Under the pieces are notes generated by a model, which was not told the origin of the DNA, searched no databases, and worked only from the letters and a program-made list of their open reading frames with translations. From contig NZ_LGEA01000089.1 of the NCBI RefSeq assembly GCF_001280065.1, forward strand, positions 98,860 to 162,859: a DNA stretch of 64,000 bases. The letters run 5' to 3'. This document shows positions 7,546 through 15,877 of this stretch, piece after piece. Each line of letters opens with the position of its first letter. Positions within the stretch are counted from its first letter, which is position 1. The DNA is from Streptomyces sp. NRRL B-1140. GTDB lineage: Bacteria > Actinomycetota > Actinomycetes > Streptomycetales > Streptomycetaceae. Both the position numbers and the translations under genes were made by a program.

Positions 7546-9525
7546 ATGATGCGGTTCGGGCTGTTGGGCCCACCGGTGCTGTTCCACGACGGTCACGGCA
7601 GGCCCGGCAGTGAGGCCAGGCCCGTCGCAAGCGCCAAGTCCCGCGCGCTGCTGGCCACCCTGCTCCTCGAGGCCGGACGGGTCGTCTCCGCCGAAGCGCT
7701 CGAGGACGCGCTGTGGAGCGGGGCGCCGCCCGTTTCCGCCCGGGCCTCGCTGCACAATCACGTGGCCCGGCTGCGGCGGATGCTGGACGACCCCGGGCGG
7801 CTGCGCACGGTCCCGTCCGGCTACGTACTGCGGCTGGACGAGGGCGAGCTGGACGTCCACGTCTTCGACGGACACGTCTCCGCCGCGCGTGCCGCGCACA
7901 CCGGGCAGGCCTGGGAGCGGGTCGTGCGCGCGTGCACGGCGGCGCTCGGGCTGTGGCGGGGCGCGCCGCTCGCCGGGCTGCCGCCCGAGGTGGGCGGGTA
8001 CGCCTTCGCGCAGCGGCTGTGCGAGGCCCGGCTGCTGCTCCTGGAATGGCGCTACGACGCCGAGCTGGCGCTGGGCGGGCCGCGGCTGCACGAGCTGGTG
8101 CCGGAGCTGACCGCGCTGACCGGCGAGTACCCGCTGCGGGAGGTCTACCACCGGCAGTTGATGCTCGCCCTGCACCGCACCGGCCGTCAGGCCGAGGCCC
8201 TGACCGTCCACCGGGAGCTGCGCAACCGCCTCGTCGGCCGGCTCGGCATCGAACCGGGGGCGGGGGTGCGGCAAGCGCATGTGGAGGTGCTGCGCGGGGC
8301 CGTGGGCGACGGTGGTGCGGGGGAGCCGGGTGACAGCGGCGAAGTGCCGGTGCGTCCGGCCGGGACGTCCACCGGTGAACCGGGCCGGCCGGTGCCTCCG
8401 CCCGCCCAACTGCCCCCGTCACCCACTCACTTCGTCGGCCGCGCCGCCGAACGCGACGGTCTGCACCGCGCGCTCACGGCGCCGGGCCCTCATCCCGTCG
8501 CCGTCATCAGCGGCATGGCCGGCGTCGGCAAGAGCGCGCTCGCCCTGCACATCGCCCACCAGGTGGCGGAACGTTTCCCCGATGGGCAGGTGCACCTCGA
8601 CCTGCACGGCGCCACCCCGGGCATGCGGCCTCTCACCCCGGCCCAGGCGCTCACCGCACTGCTGCATCACCTCGGAACCGAGCCCTGCCGCATCCCCGGG
8701 CAGCCGGACGCCGCGGCCGCGTTGCTCCGGTCACTGCTCGCACCGGCCCGCACCCTTGTGGTGCTGGACGGCGCCGCGAACGCCGCGCAGGTACGGCCGC
8801 TGCTGCCGGGTGGTGCCGGGTGCGCGGTGATCGTCACCAGCCGTTCGCCGCTGACCGCCCTCGACGGCGCGACCCGGTTCCCGCTCACTCCTCTGCCGGA
8901 CGAGGAGAGCGCCGAACTCCTGCGCGGTGCCTCGGGACGCGACGGTCTGCAGGGCACGGACGCCGCCCGGCTCCTCGTCGAGCTCACCGGCGGGCTCCCG
9001 CTGGCCCTGCGGGTCCTCGCCGCGCGGCTCGCCGCCCGCCGGGCCCTGACGCCCGAGACGCTCGCCCGGCAACTCGCCACCGCCGAGGGGCGCTTGCGCC
9101 ACCTGGAGTACGACGACCTGAGCGTCCGCCGCTCCCTGGCCGCCGCGTACGACGCACTCGCCGCCTCCGAGCGGGAGGCCGACCGCGACGCGGCCCGCAC
9201 CCTGCGCGGTATCGGCACGCTCGACCGCCCCGCCTACGGCGTCCCGCTTCTCGCCCGGCTCACCGGCATCGGCGAACCCCGCACCGAGGCGGCCCTGGAC
9301 CGCCTCCTCGACGTGGCCCTGCTGGAGGAGACGACGTACGGCCGTTACGCGCCGCATGCCCTGGTGCGCGATTTCGCCCGTGAACGGGCCGGAGAGCGGA
9401 GCGCCGTCGACACCGCCGGCCCGGCGCCGAACTGGTACGCCGCCGTCGCCGAGCAGGTCCTCGCCGCGGCCGTGGGACCCGGCCCCGACCAAGGCGACAC
9501 CCCGGCGGGGTCCGCGGCCGCCTGA
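7546..9525 (+). CDS. AfsR/SARP family transcriptional regulator with NB-ARC domain
   Basis: About 659 residues. Residues 1-100 are the OmpR-like winged helix, about 100-250 the bacterial transcriptional activator (BTAD) helical domain, and about 300-600 an NB-ARC/AAA ATPase with Walker A GMAGVGKSA. Unlike S. coelicolor AfsR (about 990 residues) it lacks the C-terminal TPR array, so it is a medium-size SARP. The ATG at 7546 is chosen because a G-run sits 9 bases upstream; 7537 and 7549 are also possible. SARPs activate antibiotic clusters, often pathway-specifically. Its target could be the cluster entering at the left edge, but that is not shown. Confidence 0.88.
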   Translation: MMRFGLLGPPVLFHDGHGRPGSEARPVASAKSRALLATLLLEAGRVVSAEALEDALWSGAPPVSARASLHNHVARLRRMLDDPGRLRTVPSGYVLRLDEGELDVHVFDGHVSAARAAHTGQAWERVVRACTAALGLWRGAPLAGLPPEVGGYAFAQRLCEARLLLLEWRYDAELALGGPRLHELVPELTALTGEYPLREVYHRQLMLALHRTGRQAEALTVHRELRNRLVGRLGIEPGAGVRQAHVEVLRGAVGDGGAGEPGDSGEVPVRPAGTSTGEPGRPVPPPAQLPPSPTHFVGRAAERDGLHRALTAPGPHPVAVISGMAGVGKSALALHIAHQVAERFPDGQVHLDLHGATPGMRPLTPAQALTALLHHLGTEPCRIPGQPDAAAALLRSLLAPARTLVVLDGAANAAQVRPLLPGGAGCAVIVTSRSPLTALDGATRFPLTPLPDEESAELLRGASGRDGLQGTDAARLLVELTGGLPLALRVLAARLAARRALTPETLARQLATAEGRLRHLEYDDLSVRRSLAAAYDALAASEREADRDAARTLRGIGTLDRPAYGVPLLARLTGIGEPRTEAALDRLLDVALLEETTYGRYAPHALVRDFARERAGERSAVDTAGPAPNWYAAVAEQVLAAAVGPGPDQGDTPAGSAAA

Positions 9526-9571
9526 ACGACCACGGACCGCTGTGGCGCAAGTCCCGGCGGCTCTCCGGTGA

Positions 9572-11263
9572 TCACTTGGCGTCGGCGTAGCACTCCACCA
9601 CGGCCGTCGTGAACGGGAATCGCACCGGCGTCTCCCCGAAGGTCAGCCGCCCGGCCAGGGCCGCCGCCTCGCGGATCGCCGCCACGACCGTCTCGGCCTC
9701 CTCCGCCGGGCAGTGCACGATCACCTCGTCGTGCTGGAAGAAGACCAGCTCGGCCGCCAGCTCCGAGCAGGTCCTGCGCAGCGCGGCGAGCAGCAGCAGC
9801 GCCCAGTCGGCGGCGCTGCCCTGGACGACGAAGTTGCGGGCGAAGCGGCCGCGGGCGCGCGCGTTGGTGGAGGCGTAGCCGGGCACCCACGCGGCGTTGT
9901 CGTCGGACGGGTCCGCCGCGGCGGCCGGGATGCCCGCCTCCTCGGTCGCGTCGTCCGTCCCCCGGGCCGCCGGCGGGCAGGTCCGGCCGAGCCAGGTCCG
10001 CACGAGCCGGCCCTCCTCACCGGCCCGGGCCGCGTCGTCGACGTACGCCACGGCCCTGGGGAAGCGGCGTCTGAGCGCCGCGAGATTCTTCAGGCCGTCG
10101 CCGGAGGTCTGGCCGTACACCGCGCCGAGCACGGCGAGTTTGGCCTGCGAGCGGTCGCCGGAGAAGGCCCGGTCGGAGACCGCCTGGTACAGGTCGCTCT
10201 CCCGCCCGGCCACCTCCATCAGGCCCGGGTCGCGGGAGATCGCGGCGAGGACGCGCGGTTCCATCTGGTCGGCGTCGGCGACGACGAGCCGCCAGCCCGG
10301 GTCGGCGACCACGGCCCGCCGGATCACCTTCGGGATCTGGAGCCCGCCCCCGCCGTTGGTGACCCAGCGGCCGGTGACCGTCCCGCCCGCCAGGAACTCC
10401 GGCCGGAAGCGGCCCTCGCGGACCCAGTCCTGCAGCCAGGACCAGCCGTGGGCGACCCAGATGCGGTACAGCCTCTTGTGCTCCAGCAGTGGTTTCACGG
10501 CCGGATGGTCGACCGACTCGATCTCCCACTTACGGGTCGAGGAGATCTTGATTCCGGCCTGCGCGAAGGCCTTGACCACGTCGGCGGGCAGGTCGGGGCG
10601 GACCCGGCGGCCGAACGCGGTGGACACCTCCTCGGCCAGCTCGGCCAGGCGGCGGGGCTCGCCGCCGCCCGCGTACCGCTCGCCCAGCAGGTCGTGCAGC
10701 AGCGTGCGGTGCACCTCGGCGCTCCAGGGCAGCCCGGAGCGGTTCATCTCGGCCGCCACCAGCATGCCCGCCGACTCGGCTGCCGTGAGCAGCCGCATGC
10801 GGTCGGGGTGCTCGGCGCCGGCGTGCCGCCGCTGCTGCCCGGCGTAGACCGCCAGGAGGTCCGCCAGGGGCAGCGGGACGCCCCGAGGCTCGAACAGGGA
10901 GGACTGGGAGCCCGGCTCCGCCGACCGCTGCGGCGGATCGGGCGGTACGGGGCCGCCGCGCAGCCGGGCCAGGGCGGCCGCGGCCGAGCGTGGTTCCCCG
11001 TACCGCCCCTCGTGGCCGAGGAGGAGCGTCTCGGCGGCCTCGATGTCGTAGCACCGCTCGACTCGCACCCCCGTGGCGAGCAGGCGCGGGTAGACCTCGG
11101 CGGTGGACCGCCACACCCATCGCGTGACGCCGGGACGGCTCCGCACGGCCTGTGCCGCGTCCGCCTCCCGCCGTACCGGTCCGGCGGGCAGCCCGTCCGG
11201 GCCGAGGGGGGCGACGTCCACGCCACCGTCCTCGGCCGGGGCGAGCGCCCAACGGTCGGCCAT
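9572..11263 (-). CDS. Family-A DNA polymerase (annotated elsewhere as bifunctional 3'-5' exonuclease/DNA polymerase)
   Basis: A 563-residue protein, much shorter than PolI (about 900) and without a 5' nuclease domain. The polymerase part starts near residue 190. Motif A is changed: VVADADQMEPR instead of the usual DYSQIELR, keeping the catalytic Asp. Motif B is RSQAKLAVLGAVYGQTSGDG. Motif C is FFQHDEVIVH with the HDE triad. The first 170 residues resemble a reduced exonuclease domain, and I cannot place all canonical acidic residues there. It is an actinobacterial lineage-specific polymerase, possibly for repair. It is convergent with the SARP gene. Confidence 0.85.
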   Translation of the reverse strand: MADRWALAPAEDGGVDVAPLGPDGLPAGPVRREADAAQAVRSRPGVTRWVWRSTAEVYPRLLATGVRVERCYDIEAAETLLLGHEGRYGEPRSAAAALARLRGGPVPPDPPQRSAEPGSQSSLFEPRGVPLPLADLLAVYAGQQRRHAGAEHPDRMRLLTAAESAGMLVAAEMNRSGLPWSAEVHRTLLHDLLGERYAGGGEPRRLAELAEEVSTAFGRRVRPDLPADVVKAFAQAGIKISSTRKWEIESVDHPAVKPLLEHKRLYRIWVAHGWSWLQDWVREGRFRPEFLAGGTVTGRWVTNGGGGLQIPKVIRRAVVADPGWRLVVADADQMEPRVLAAISRDPGLMEVAGRESDLYQAVSDRAFSGDRSQAKLAVLGAVYGQTSGDGLKNLAALRRRFPRAVAYVDDAARAGEEGRLVRTWLGRTCPPAARGTDDATEEAGIPAAAADPSDDNAAWVPGYASTNARARGRFARNFVVQGSAADWALLLLAALRRTCSELAAELVFFQHDEVIVHCPAEEAETVVAAIREAAALAGRLTFGETPVRFPFTTAVVECYADAK

Positions 11264-11317
11264 GCGGTGAGTGTGACAGGAGGGTCTGACACTGCCTCCT
11301 GCCGCCGTCGGCGCGGC

Positions 11318-12058
11318 TCAGGACTCGTCCGGCACGTCCTTCTGCGCCTGCACGATCTTCTCCAGGGCCTCGGCCACGAACCGCTCGGTCCGCTCCTTGC
11401 CGATGCCCAGGCCGCTGAGGACCCCCTGGCCGTTCTCGTGCTCCAGGAGGGCGAGCAGGATGTGCTCGGTGCCGATGTAGTTGTGGCCGAGGCGCAGGGC
11501 CTCGCGGAAGGTGAGTTCCAGGACCTTCTTGGCGGCCGGGCCGTACGGCACGAGCTCCGGGGCGTCCTCGGCGGCCGGCGGGAGCGCCGCCGTCGCCGCC
11601 GCGCGGACGGTGTCGAGGGAGACGCCCTGGTCGACGATCGCCTTCGCGGCGAGTCCCTCCGGTTCGGCCAGCAGACCGAGGACGAGGTGTTCGGGCAGGC
11701 CCTCGGCGTTGTGCGCAGCCTTGGACGCGTTGTGCGCCGCCATCACCACGCTGCGGGCGCGCGGCGTGTACCGGTTGAAGCCCTGGCTCGGGTCGAGATC
11801 GGCCGACTCCTTGGGCACGAAGCGCTTCTGGGCGGCCTGCCGGGTGACGCCCATGCTCTTGCCGATGTCGGTCCAGGACGCGCCGGAGCGCCGGGCCTGG
11901 TCGACGAAGTGGCCGATCAGATGGTCGGCCACGTCGCCCAGGTGGTCCGCGGCGATCACCGCGTCCTGGAGCTGGTCGAGCGGCTCCTGGTGGACCTTCT
12001 TGATGGCCGCGATGAGGTCGTCGAGACGGACGGATGACGTGGTGTCGGGGTTCGTCAT
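11318..12058 (-). CDS. HTH and Clp-N domain transcriptional regulator
   Basis: A 246-residue protein. Residues about 55-80 (WTDIGKSMGVTRQAAQKRF) form a helix-turn-helix. Residues about 95-240 contain two Clp N-terminal repeats (FNRYTPRARSVVMAAHNAS and LELTFREALRLGHNYIGTEHILLALL). No AAA+ domain is present, so it is not a ClpC/ClpA ATPase. Such fusions may read out Clp substrate or adaptor status and act as autorepressors. Two operator-like palindromes abut its start codon, and the predicted transcription start is at or beside the ATG, which suggests a leaderless mRNA. No Shine-Dalgarno is present. Confidence 0.87.
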   Translation of the reverse strand: MTNPDTTSSVRLDDLIAAIKKVHQEPLDQLQDAVIAADHLGDVADHLIGHFVDQARRSGASWTDIGKSMGVTRQAAQKRFVPKESADLDPSQGFNRYTPRARSVVMAAHNASKAAHNAEGLPEHLVLGLLAEPEGLAAKAIVDQGVSLDTVRAAATAALPPAAEDAPELVPYGPAAKKVLELTFREALRLGHNYIGTEHILLALLEHENGQGVLSGLGIGKERTERFVAEALEKIVQAQKDVPDES

Positions 12059-12107
12059 GTGTCAACCGTAGGTTGCGCTATCGGGAGTGTCAACCGCGAG
12101 TTGACAC
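12059..12107 (-). promoter_or_regulatory. Promoter with two palindromic operators for the Clp-N/HTH gene
   Basis: The distal operator gtgtcaac-cgcga-gttgacac (12087-12107) is a perfect 8-bp palindrome. The proximal copy gtgtcaac-cgtag-gttgcgct (12059-12079) keeps the left arm and half of the right, and touches the ATG. On the minus strand TTGACA in the distal site works as a -35, followed after 17 bases by TACGGT as a -10. A bound repressor would cover both elements. The gene's own product is the obvious candidate. Confidence 0.7.
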
Positions 12108-12263
12108 CGTATGTGGCCACTGCGGCGAGGTCGCCACCCGACACACCGCGAACCCCGTGCAGGCCATCCCGGAGACGGACAGGCGCGGACGGGCCGAACC
12201 GGGGAGCGGGATGCGGGGGGCCGGGGTGCCGGGCACCCCGGCAGGCCGTGGCACCATCGGCCC

Positions 12264-13376
12264 GTGAGTACGTCCAGCACCGTCGACCGCGCGTTCGCAG
12301 CGGCCCTCTACGAGACCGGCGAGACGGCCCTCGACACCGGCGCCTCCCTGCTCGCCTCCGACCCGGCGGCGGACACCGAACTCGACCGGCGCGGACAGGA
12401 GTTCGTGGCGGCGGCCTGGCGGCGCGGCTGGCAGCCGGCGGACGTCGTACGGATCGTGCGGCGCGAGCTGGACGACCTGCACGTGCTCCTCGCGGCGGCG
12501 CTGATCCGAGCCCAGGCGCCCGGCGACGTGCCCCGGGGCCGCCGCTGGAACGGGCAGCTCGCGGACCTCCCCGCCGACGCCCCGCCCCGCACCGACCGCT
12601 TCTCGTACGCGACAGCCGCGCTGGAGCTGTACCGCCTGCTGCTGCGCTTGCCCGCCCTGGAGGCCCTCGACGAGACGCGCGGAGCGGCGCCCGGGGAAAC
12701 AGGGGGCGAGGCGCGCATGCTCACCCGCATCCGCGCCCTGCTGGCCAAGGCGGAGGCGACCGGGTTCCCGGAGGAGGCGGAGGCGCTCAGCGCCAAGGCG
12801 CAGGAGCTGATGGCCCGGCACAGCGTCGACGAGGCGCTTCTCGCGGCGCGAGCACCCTCGCCGGACACGCCGGGGGCCTGCCGGATCGGGGTCGAACCGC
12901 CGTACGAAGAGGCCAAGGCGGTGCTGCTGGACGCCGTCGCCCGCGCCAACCGCTGCCGGGCGGTGTGGAACGAACCCCTCGGCTTCTCCACCGTCGTCGG
13001 CTTCGAGACCGACCTGGAGGCGGTGGAACTCCTCCACACCTCGCTCCTCGTGCAGGCCACGACCGCGATGACGAAGGCGGAGGCCGCGCAGCGTGCGGGG
13101 GGCCGCAAGCGCACCAAGACGTTCCGGCAGGCGTTCCTCGCGGCCTACGCCCACCGCATCGGCACCCGGCTGGCGGCGGCCGCCGAGACCCAGGTGACCG
13201 GCGAACTGCTCCCGGTCCTCGCCTCCCGCGAGGTCGCCGTCACCGGGCGGCTGGAGCGGATGTTCCCGGAGACGACCACGACCCGGCTGCGCGGGGTGCG
13301 CGACGCGGAGGGCTGGACGCAGGGCGCGCAGGCGGCGGACCGGGCCCGGGTCCGCCACCGGCCGCCGCTGCGCTGA
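12264..13376 (+). CDS. DUF2786 family protein
   Basis: A 370-residue hypothetical protein of unknown function. The recognisable part is the DUF2786 motif near residues 152-190, MLTRIRALLAKAEATGFPEE followed by a second helix AEALSAKAQELMARHSVDEALL. The rest is Ala/Arg/Glu-rich and helical, without signal peptide or membrane segment. The GTG at 12264 is the first start after the AT-poor leader; no convincing ribosome site is seen. It is divergent from the Clp-N regulator, whose operators lie about 160 bases upstream, so shared control is possible but unproven. Phage and actinobacterial genomes carry this domain. Confidence 0.75.
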   Translation: MSTSSTVDRAFAAALYETGETALDTGASLLASDPAADTELDRRGQEFVAAAWRRGWQPADVVRIVRRELDDLHVLLAAALIRAQAPGDVPRGRRWNGQLADLPADAPPRTDRFSYATAALELYRLLLRLPALEALDETRGAAPGETGGEARMLTRIRALLAKAEATGFPEEAEALSAKAQELMARHSVDEALLAARAPSPDTPGACRIGVEPPYEEAKAVLLDAVARANRCRAVWNEPLGFSTVVGFETDLEAVELLHTSLLVQATTAMTKAEAAQRAGGRKRTKTFRQAFLAAYAHRIGTRLAAAAETQVTGELLPVLASREVAVTGRLERMFPETTTTRLRGVRDAEGWTQGAQAADRARVRHRPPLR

Positions 13377-13393
13377 CCTGCCGTCGGGGCCCG

Positions 13394-13918
13394 TCAGTCG
13401 CCCGACGTCTCGAAGCCGCTCACCGAGGGCTTCTCGTCCGCCCATGCGACCGCGCCGTACGACCACGCCAGCTCGTGCGCGGTCTTGGTGTCGCCGGGCA
13501 GGGTGAAGGACGCCTTGCGCACGTCGAGGCTCTCCGCGGAGCCCGCCTCGCCCCGGACGTAGGTGATCGTGAAGGACGTGGTGGCGCCCTTCCCGAGGGT
13601 CAGCGACGGGGCCTTGGCGCCCTCGTCCGGAGAGACGGACGTCGTCTTGTCGTCGGCCAGCAGGTCCACGCCCGGGAAGCCCTTCAGCGTGCACTGCTTG
13701 CCCTGGTTGGTGAGCGTGACGGTGACGGTGCCGGTGTCGCCGGCGGCCGGGGCGGCGGCGGCACCGACCTTCACTCCCATGTCGCCCAGCGCACAGGCCG
13801 AGTCGCTCGGCCGGTCCGCGTTCTTGACGTCGTCACCACCGGACTTGTCGTCGCTGCAGCCGGTCAGCAGGACCGTAGCGGCGAGGGCGGCGGCGAGGGT
13901 GAGGGGGTAGGTGCGCAT
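13394..13918 (-). CDS. DUF4232-like secreted lipoprotein
   Basis: A 174-residue lipoprotein. The N terminus MRTYPLTLAAALAATVLLTGC has a short basic start, a hydrophobic core and lipobox LTGC, so Cys21 should be lipidated and the protein anchored outside the membrane. The remainder has the beta-rich pattern of DUF4232 (C-AL..MGV, TVTLTNQGKQCTLKGFPGV), including two Cys that could form a disulfide. The ATG at 13918 is preferred over an upstream start because it begins the signal peptide and follows AGGACC. Function unknown. Convergent with the DUF2786 gene. Confidence 0.8.
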   Translation of the reverse strand: MRTYPLTLAAALAATVLLTGCSDDKSGGDDVKNADRPSDSACALGDMGVKVGAAAAPAAGDTGTVTVTLTNQGKQCTLKGFPGVDLLADDKTTSVSPDEGAKAPSLTLGKGATTSFTITYVRGEAGSAESLDVRKASFTLPGDTKTAHELAWSYGAVAWADEKPSVSGFETSGD

Positions 13919-14160
13919 GAGGTCCTCTGGACGTGTCGAACGAAAGCGGCATCGGGCCCCTGGATCATCACGCACCCGCGCACCGCACGGCCACGCACCC
14001 CCTGCGATTCCCCCGAACGCCGGACTCCGGTGCGTAGGCGTGGTAACCCCATGAGCCGACGTCCCCGACGCGCCCCTCGCCCCGGAGGGGCCCCGGCGCC
14101 GACGGGCCCGGGCCTCCGGTCAGCCAGGCCTCGGCTGTCGCCAGGTCCGTAGGCCGTGCG

Positions 14161-14676
14161 TCAGCCGAGGCTTGCCGTCGGCAGGCCCGTCGGCAGTTTG
14201 CCACCCTCGGCCTTCGTGTAGGTCTCCGCGCCGAGGCCGCCCTCCCAGGTGACCTTCAAGCTGTTCTCGTCCACCGAGTCGACCATGCCGGTCGCCCGGT
14301 CCTTGGAGCCGTCCGTGCACTTCAGGCGGATCATCCGCATGCCGGACTCCTCGCCCGCGGTGCCGCTGCACACACTGCCGCCGGTGGCGAACAACGCCGC
14401 CTGCTTGCCGGTGATCACCAGGGCCACGGCCTTGCCACCGGTCGTCGCGAGCCAGCTGCCCGCCAGCGGACCGCCGGACGATGCGCCGGCACCGGAGCCG
14501 GAGTCTCCGCCCGCCGGGGCGGACGCCGAGGCCGACGGGGAGGGGCCGGCGGACGCGTCGTCGCCCGAGTCGCCGCCGCTGCTGCACGCGCTCAGCACGA
14601 GCGCGCCCGCCAGCCCCGCCGCCGCGGCAGCGACGCGCACGGCATTGGAGCGGCGCGAGAAGATCACCGAAGTCAC
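14161..14676 (-). CDS. Small secreted lipoprotein
   Basis: A 171-residue lipoprotein with signal peptide and lipobox LSAC (Cys31), followed by a low-complexity Ser/Ala/Gly/Asp linker to about residue 70. The C-terminal domain (GSWLATTGGKAVALVITGK to the end) has two Cys and looks like a small beta domain. I do not recognise the family. It lies behind the DUF4232 lipoprotein on the same strand with a 242-base gap that contains no gene, so the two probably have separate promoters. Confidence 0.75.
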   Translation of the reverse strand: MTSVIFSRRSNAVRVAAAAAGLAGALVLSACSSGGDSGDDASAGPSPSASASAPAGGDSGSGAGASSGGPLAGSWLATTGGKAVALVITGKQAALFATGGSVCSGTAGEESGMRMIRLKCTDGSKDRATGMVDSVDENSLKVTWEGGLGAETYTKAEGGKLPTGLPTASLG

Positions 14677-14843
14677 TGCAAGCCCCCAAGCTGTAGCCGG
14701 CCGACCGGCCCGGACGGCACCGGCCGGCCCGTGGCCGGAACGATCGCAGCAAGCTACCAGGGCCGGTCAAGAGCCCCCGGGAACGCCCCTTACCAGGACG
14801 ACAGGACGACTCGCCCCTCCGGCGGACGTCCCGGGAGCGCCCC

Positions 14844-15149
14844 TCACCAGCTCGACTTGCGCACCCCGGGCAGATACCCCGCGTGCGCCTGCTCCCGAAG
14901 ACTCACCCGGGACAGCCCGAACGCCCGGAAGTAGCCGCGCGGCCGGCCGTCCACCTGGTCGCGGTTGCGTACGCGCGTGGCGCTCGCGTCGCGGGGCTGC
15001 CTGCGCAGCTCCGCCTGCGCGGCGAGCCGTTCGGCCCGGGTCGACGACGGCCGCCGGATGATCTCCTTCAGCTCGGCCCGCCGGGCGGCGTACCGCGCGA
15101 CGATCTCCTGCCGCCTGTCGTTCTTCGCGATCTTGCTCTTCTTCGCCAT
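14844..15149 (-). CDS. rpsN: 30S ribosomal protein S14, zinc-independent form
   Basis: 101 residues, the long S14 class without the zinc-ribbon cysteines. [11 protein letters not shown] at the start and the C-terminal [19 protein letters not shown] are diagnostic. It replaces the zinc-containing S14 in 30S subunits when zinc is scarce. Its ATG overlaps the rpmB stop codon, so the two are co-translated from the Zur-box promoter upstream of rpmB. Confidence 0.95.
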   Translation of the reverse strand: MAKKSKIAKNDRRQEIVARYAARRAELKEIIRRPSSTRAERLAAQAELRRQPRDASATRVRNRDQVDGRPRGYFRAFGLSRVSLREQAHAGYLPGVRKSSW

Positions 15150-15385
15150 CAGATCCTCACTCCCCGGGCGCGGATTCGGGCGACGGCCGCCTCGATCCCG
15201 ATCGTGTCGACGGTCTTGATCCCCCTGGTGCTGAGCCGGAGCCGGACGTGGCGGCCCTCGCTCGGCAGCCAGTACCGCTTGGACTGGATGTTGGGGTCGA
15301 ACCGGCGGGGCGTGCGCCGGTGGGAGTGGGAGATGCGGTTGCCGAAGCCCGGCTGTGTCCCGGTCAGCATGCAGTGCGCGGACAT
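15149..15385 (-). CDS. rpmB: 50S ribosomal protein L28 (second copy, zinc-free type)
   Basis: 78 residues. [28 protein letters not shown] is typical L28, and the CXXC pairs of the zinc-binding L28 are missing (one Cys only). First gene of the leftward arm of the zinc-starvation locus. It starts 30 bases from the Zur box and overlaps rpsN. Confidence 0.95.
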   Translation of the reverse strand: MSAHCMLTGTQPGFGNRISHSHRRTPRRFDPNIQSKRYWLPSEGRHVRLRLSTRGIKTVDTIGIEAAVARIRARGVRI

Positions 15386-15414
15386 GGTGGTGACGTACCT
15401 CTCTGCCTAGACAG

Positions 15415-15435
15415 TGGAAATGGATTTCATTTTCA
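15415..15435. promoter_or_regulatory. Zur box of the divergent ribosomal-protein locus
   Basis: TGGAAATGGATTTCATTTTCA is an AT-rich near-palindrome in otherwise GC-rich DNA and matches the Streptomyces Zur consensus TGaaAatgatTttCA as I remember it. It sits between rpmB (start 15385) and rpmG (start 15449), so one site can repress both directions when zinc is sufficient. Zur control of the corresponding S. coelicolor genes is published. Confidence 0.85.
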
Positions 15436-15448
15436 GTATCATAGCGGC

Positions 15449-15613
15449 ATGGCACGCAACGAACTCCGTCCGGTCATCAAGCTCCGGTCCACCGCCGGGA
15501 CCGGCTTCACCTACGTGACCCGCAAGAACCGCCGCAACGACCCGGACCGCATGACCCTGCGCAAGTTCGATCCGGTCGTCGGCCGTCACGTCGACTTCCG
15601 AGAGGAGCGCTGA
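15449..15613 (+). CDS. rpmG: 50S ribosomal protein L33, zinc-free form
   Basis: 54 residues, [17 protein letters not shown], with no CXXC pairs, so it belongs to the zinc-independent (C-minus) L33 class. First gene of the rightward arm; only 13 bases separate it from the Zur box, so the leader is very short. Two bases before the L31 gene. Confidence 0.95.
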   Translation: MARNELRPVIKLRSTAGTGFTYVTRKNRRNDPDRMTLRKFDPVVGRHVDFREER

Positions 15614-15615
15614 CC

Positions 15616-15873
15616 ATGCGCGAGGGAATCCACCCGGAGTACGGCCCCGTCGTCTTCCGCGACCGTGCCGCCAACTACGCCTTCCTCACCCGCTCGACCC
15701 TGTCCGCCACGGCGGGCGAGAAGACGATCGAATGGGAGGACGGCAACACCTACCCGGTCGTCGACGTCGAGATCTCGGACGTCAGCCACCCCTTCTACAC
15801 CGGCACGGCCCGCGTCCTGGACACCGCCGGCCGCGTGGAGCGCTTCGAGCGCCGGTACGGAAAGAAGGGCTGA
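15616..15873 (+). CDS. rpmE2: 50S ribosomal protein L31 type B
   Basis: 85 residues beginning [14 protein letters not shown], the type B L31 that lacks the zinc-binding cysteines. On zinc limitation it displaces the zinc-loaded L31 from ribosomes, releasing zinc. The gene follows rpmG after 2 bases and precedes the COG0523 gene by 4, a clear operon. Confidence 0.95.
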   Translation: MREGIHPEYGPVVFRDRAANYAFLTRSTLSATAGEKTIEWEDGNTYPVVDVEISDVSHPFYTGTARVLDTAGRVERFERRYGKKG

Positions 15874-15877
15874 TCCC

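Noticed and set aside
9260..11263. Long plus-strand frames antisense to the polymerase gene
   Set aside because: They are mirror frames of a real coding gene with strong third-position GC; products are low-complexity and unrelated to known proteins.
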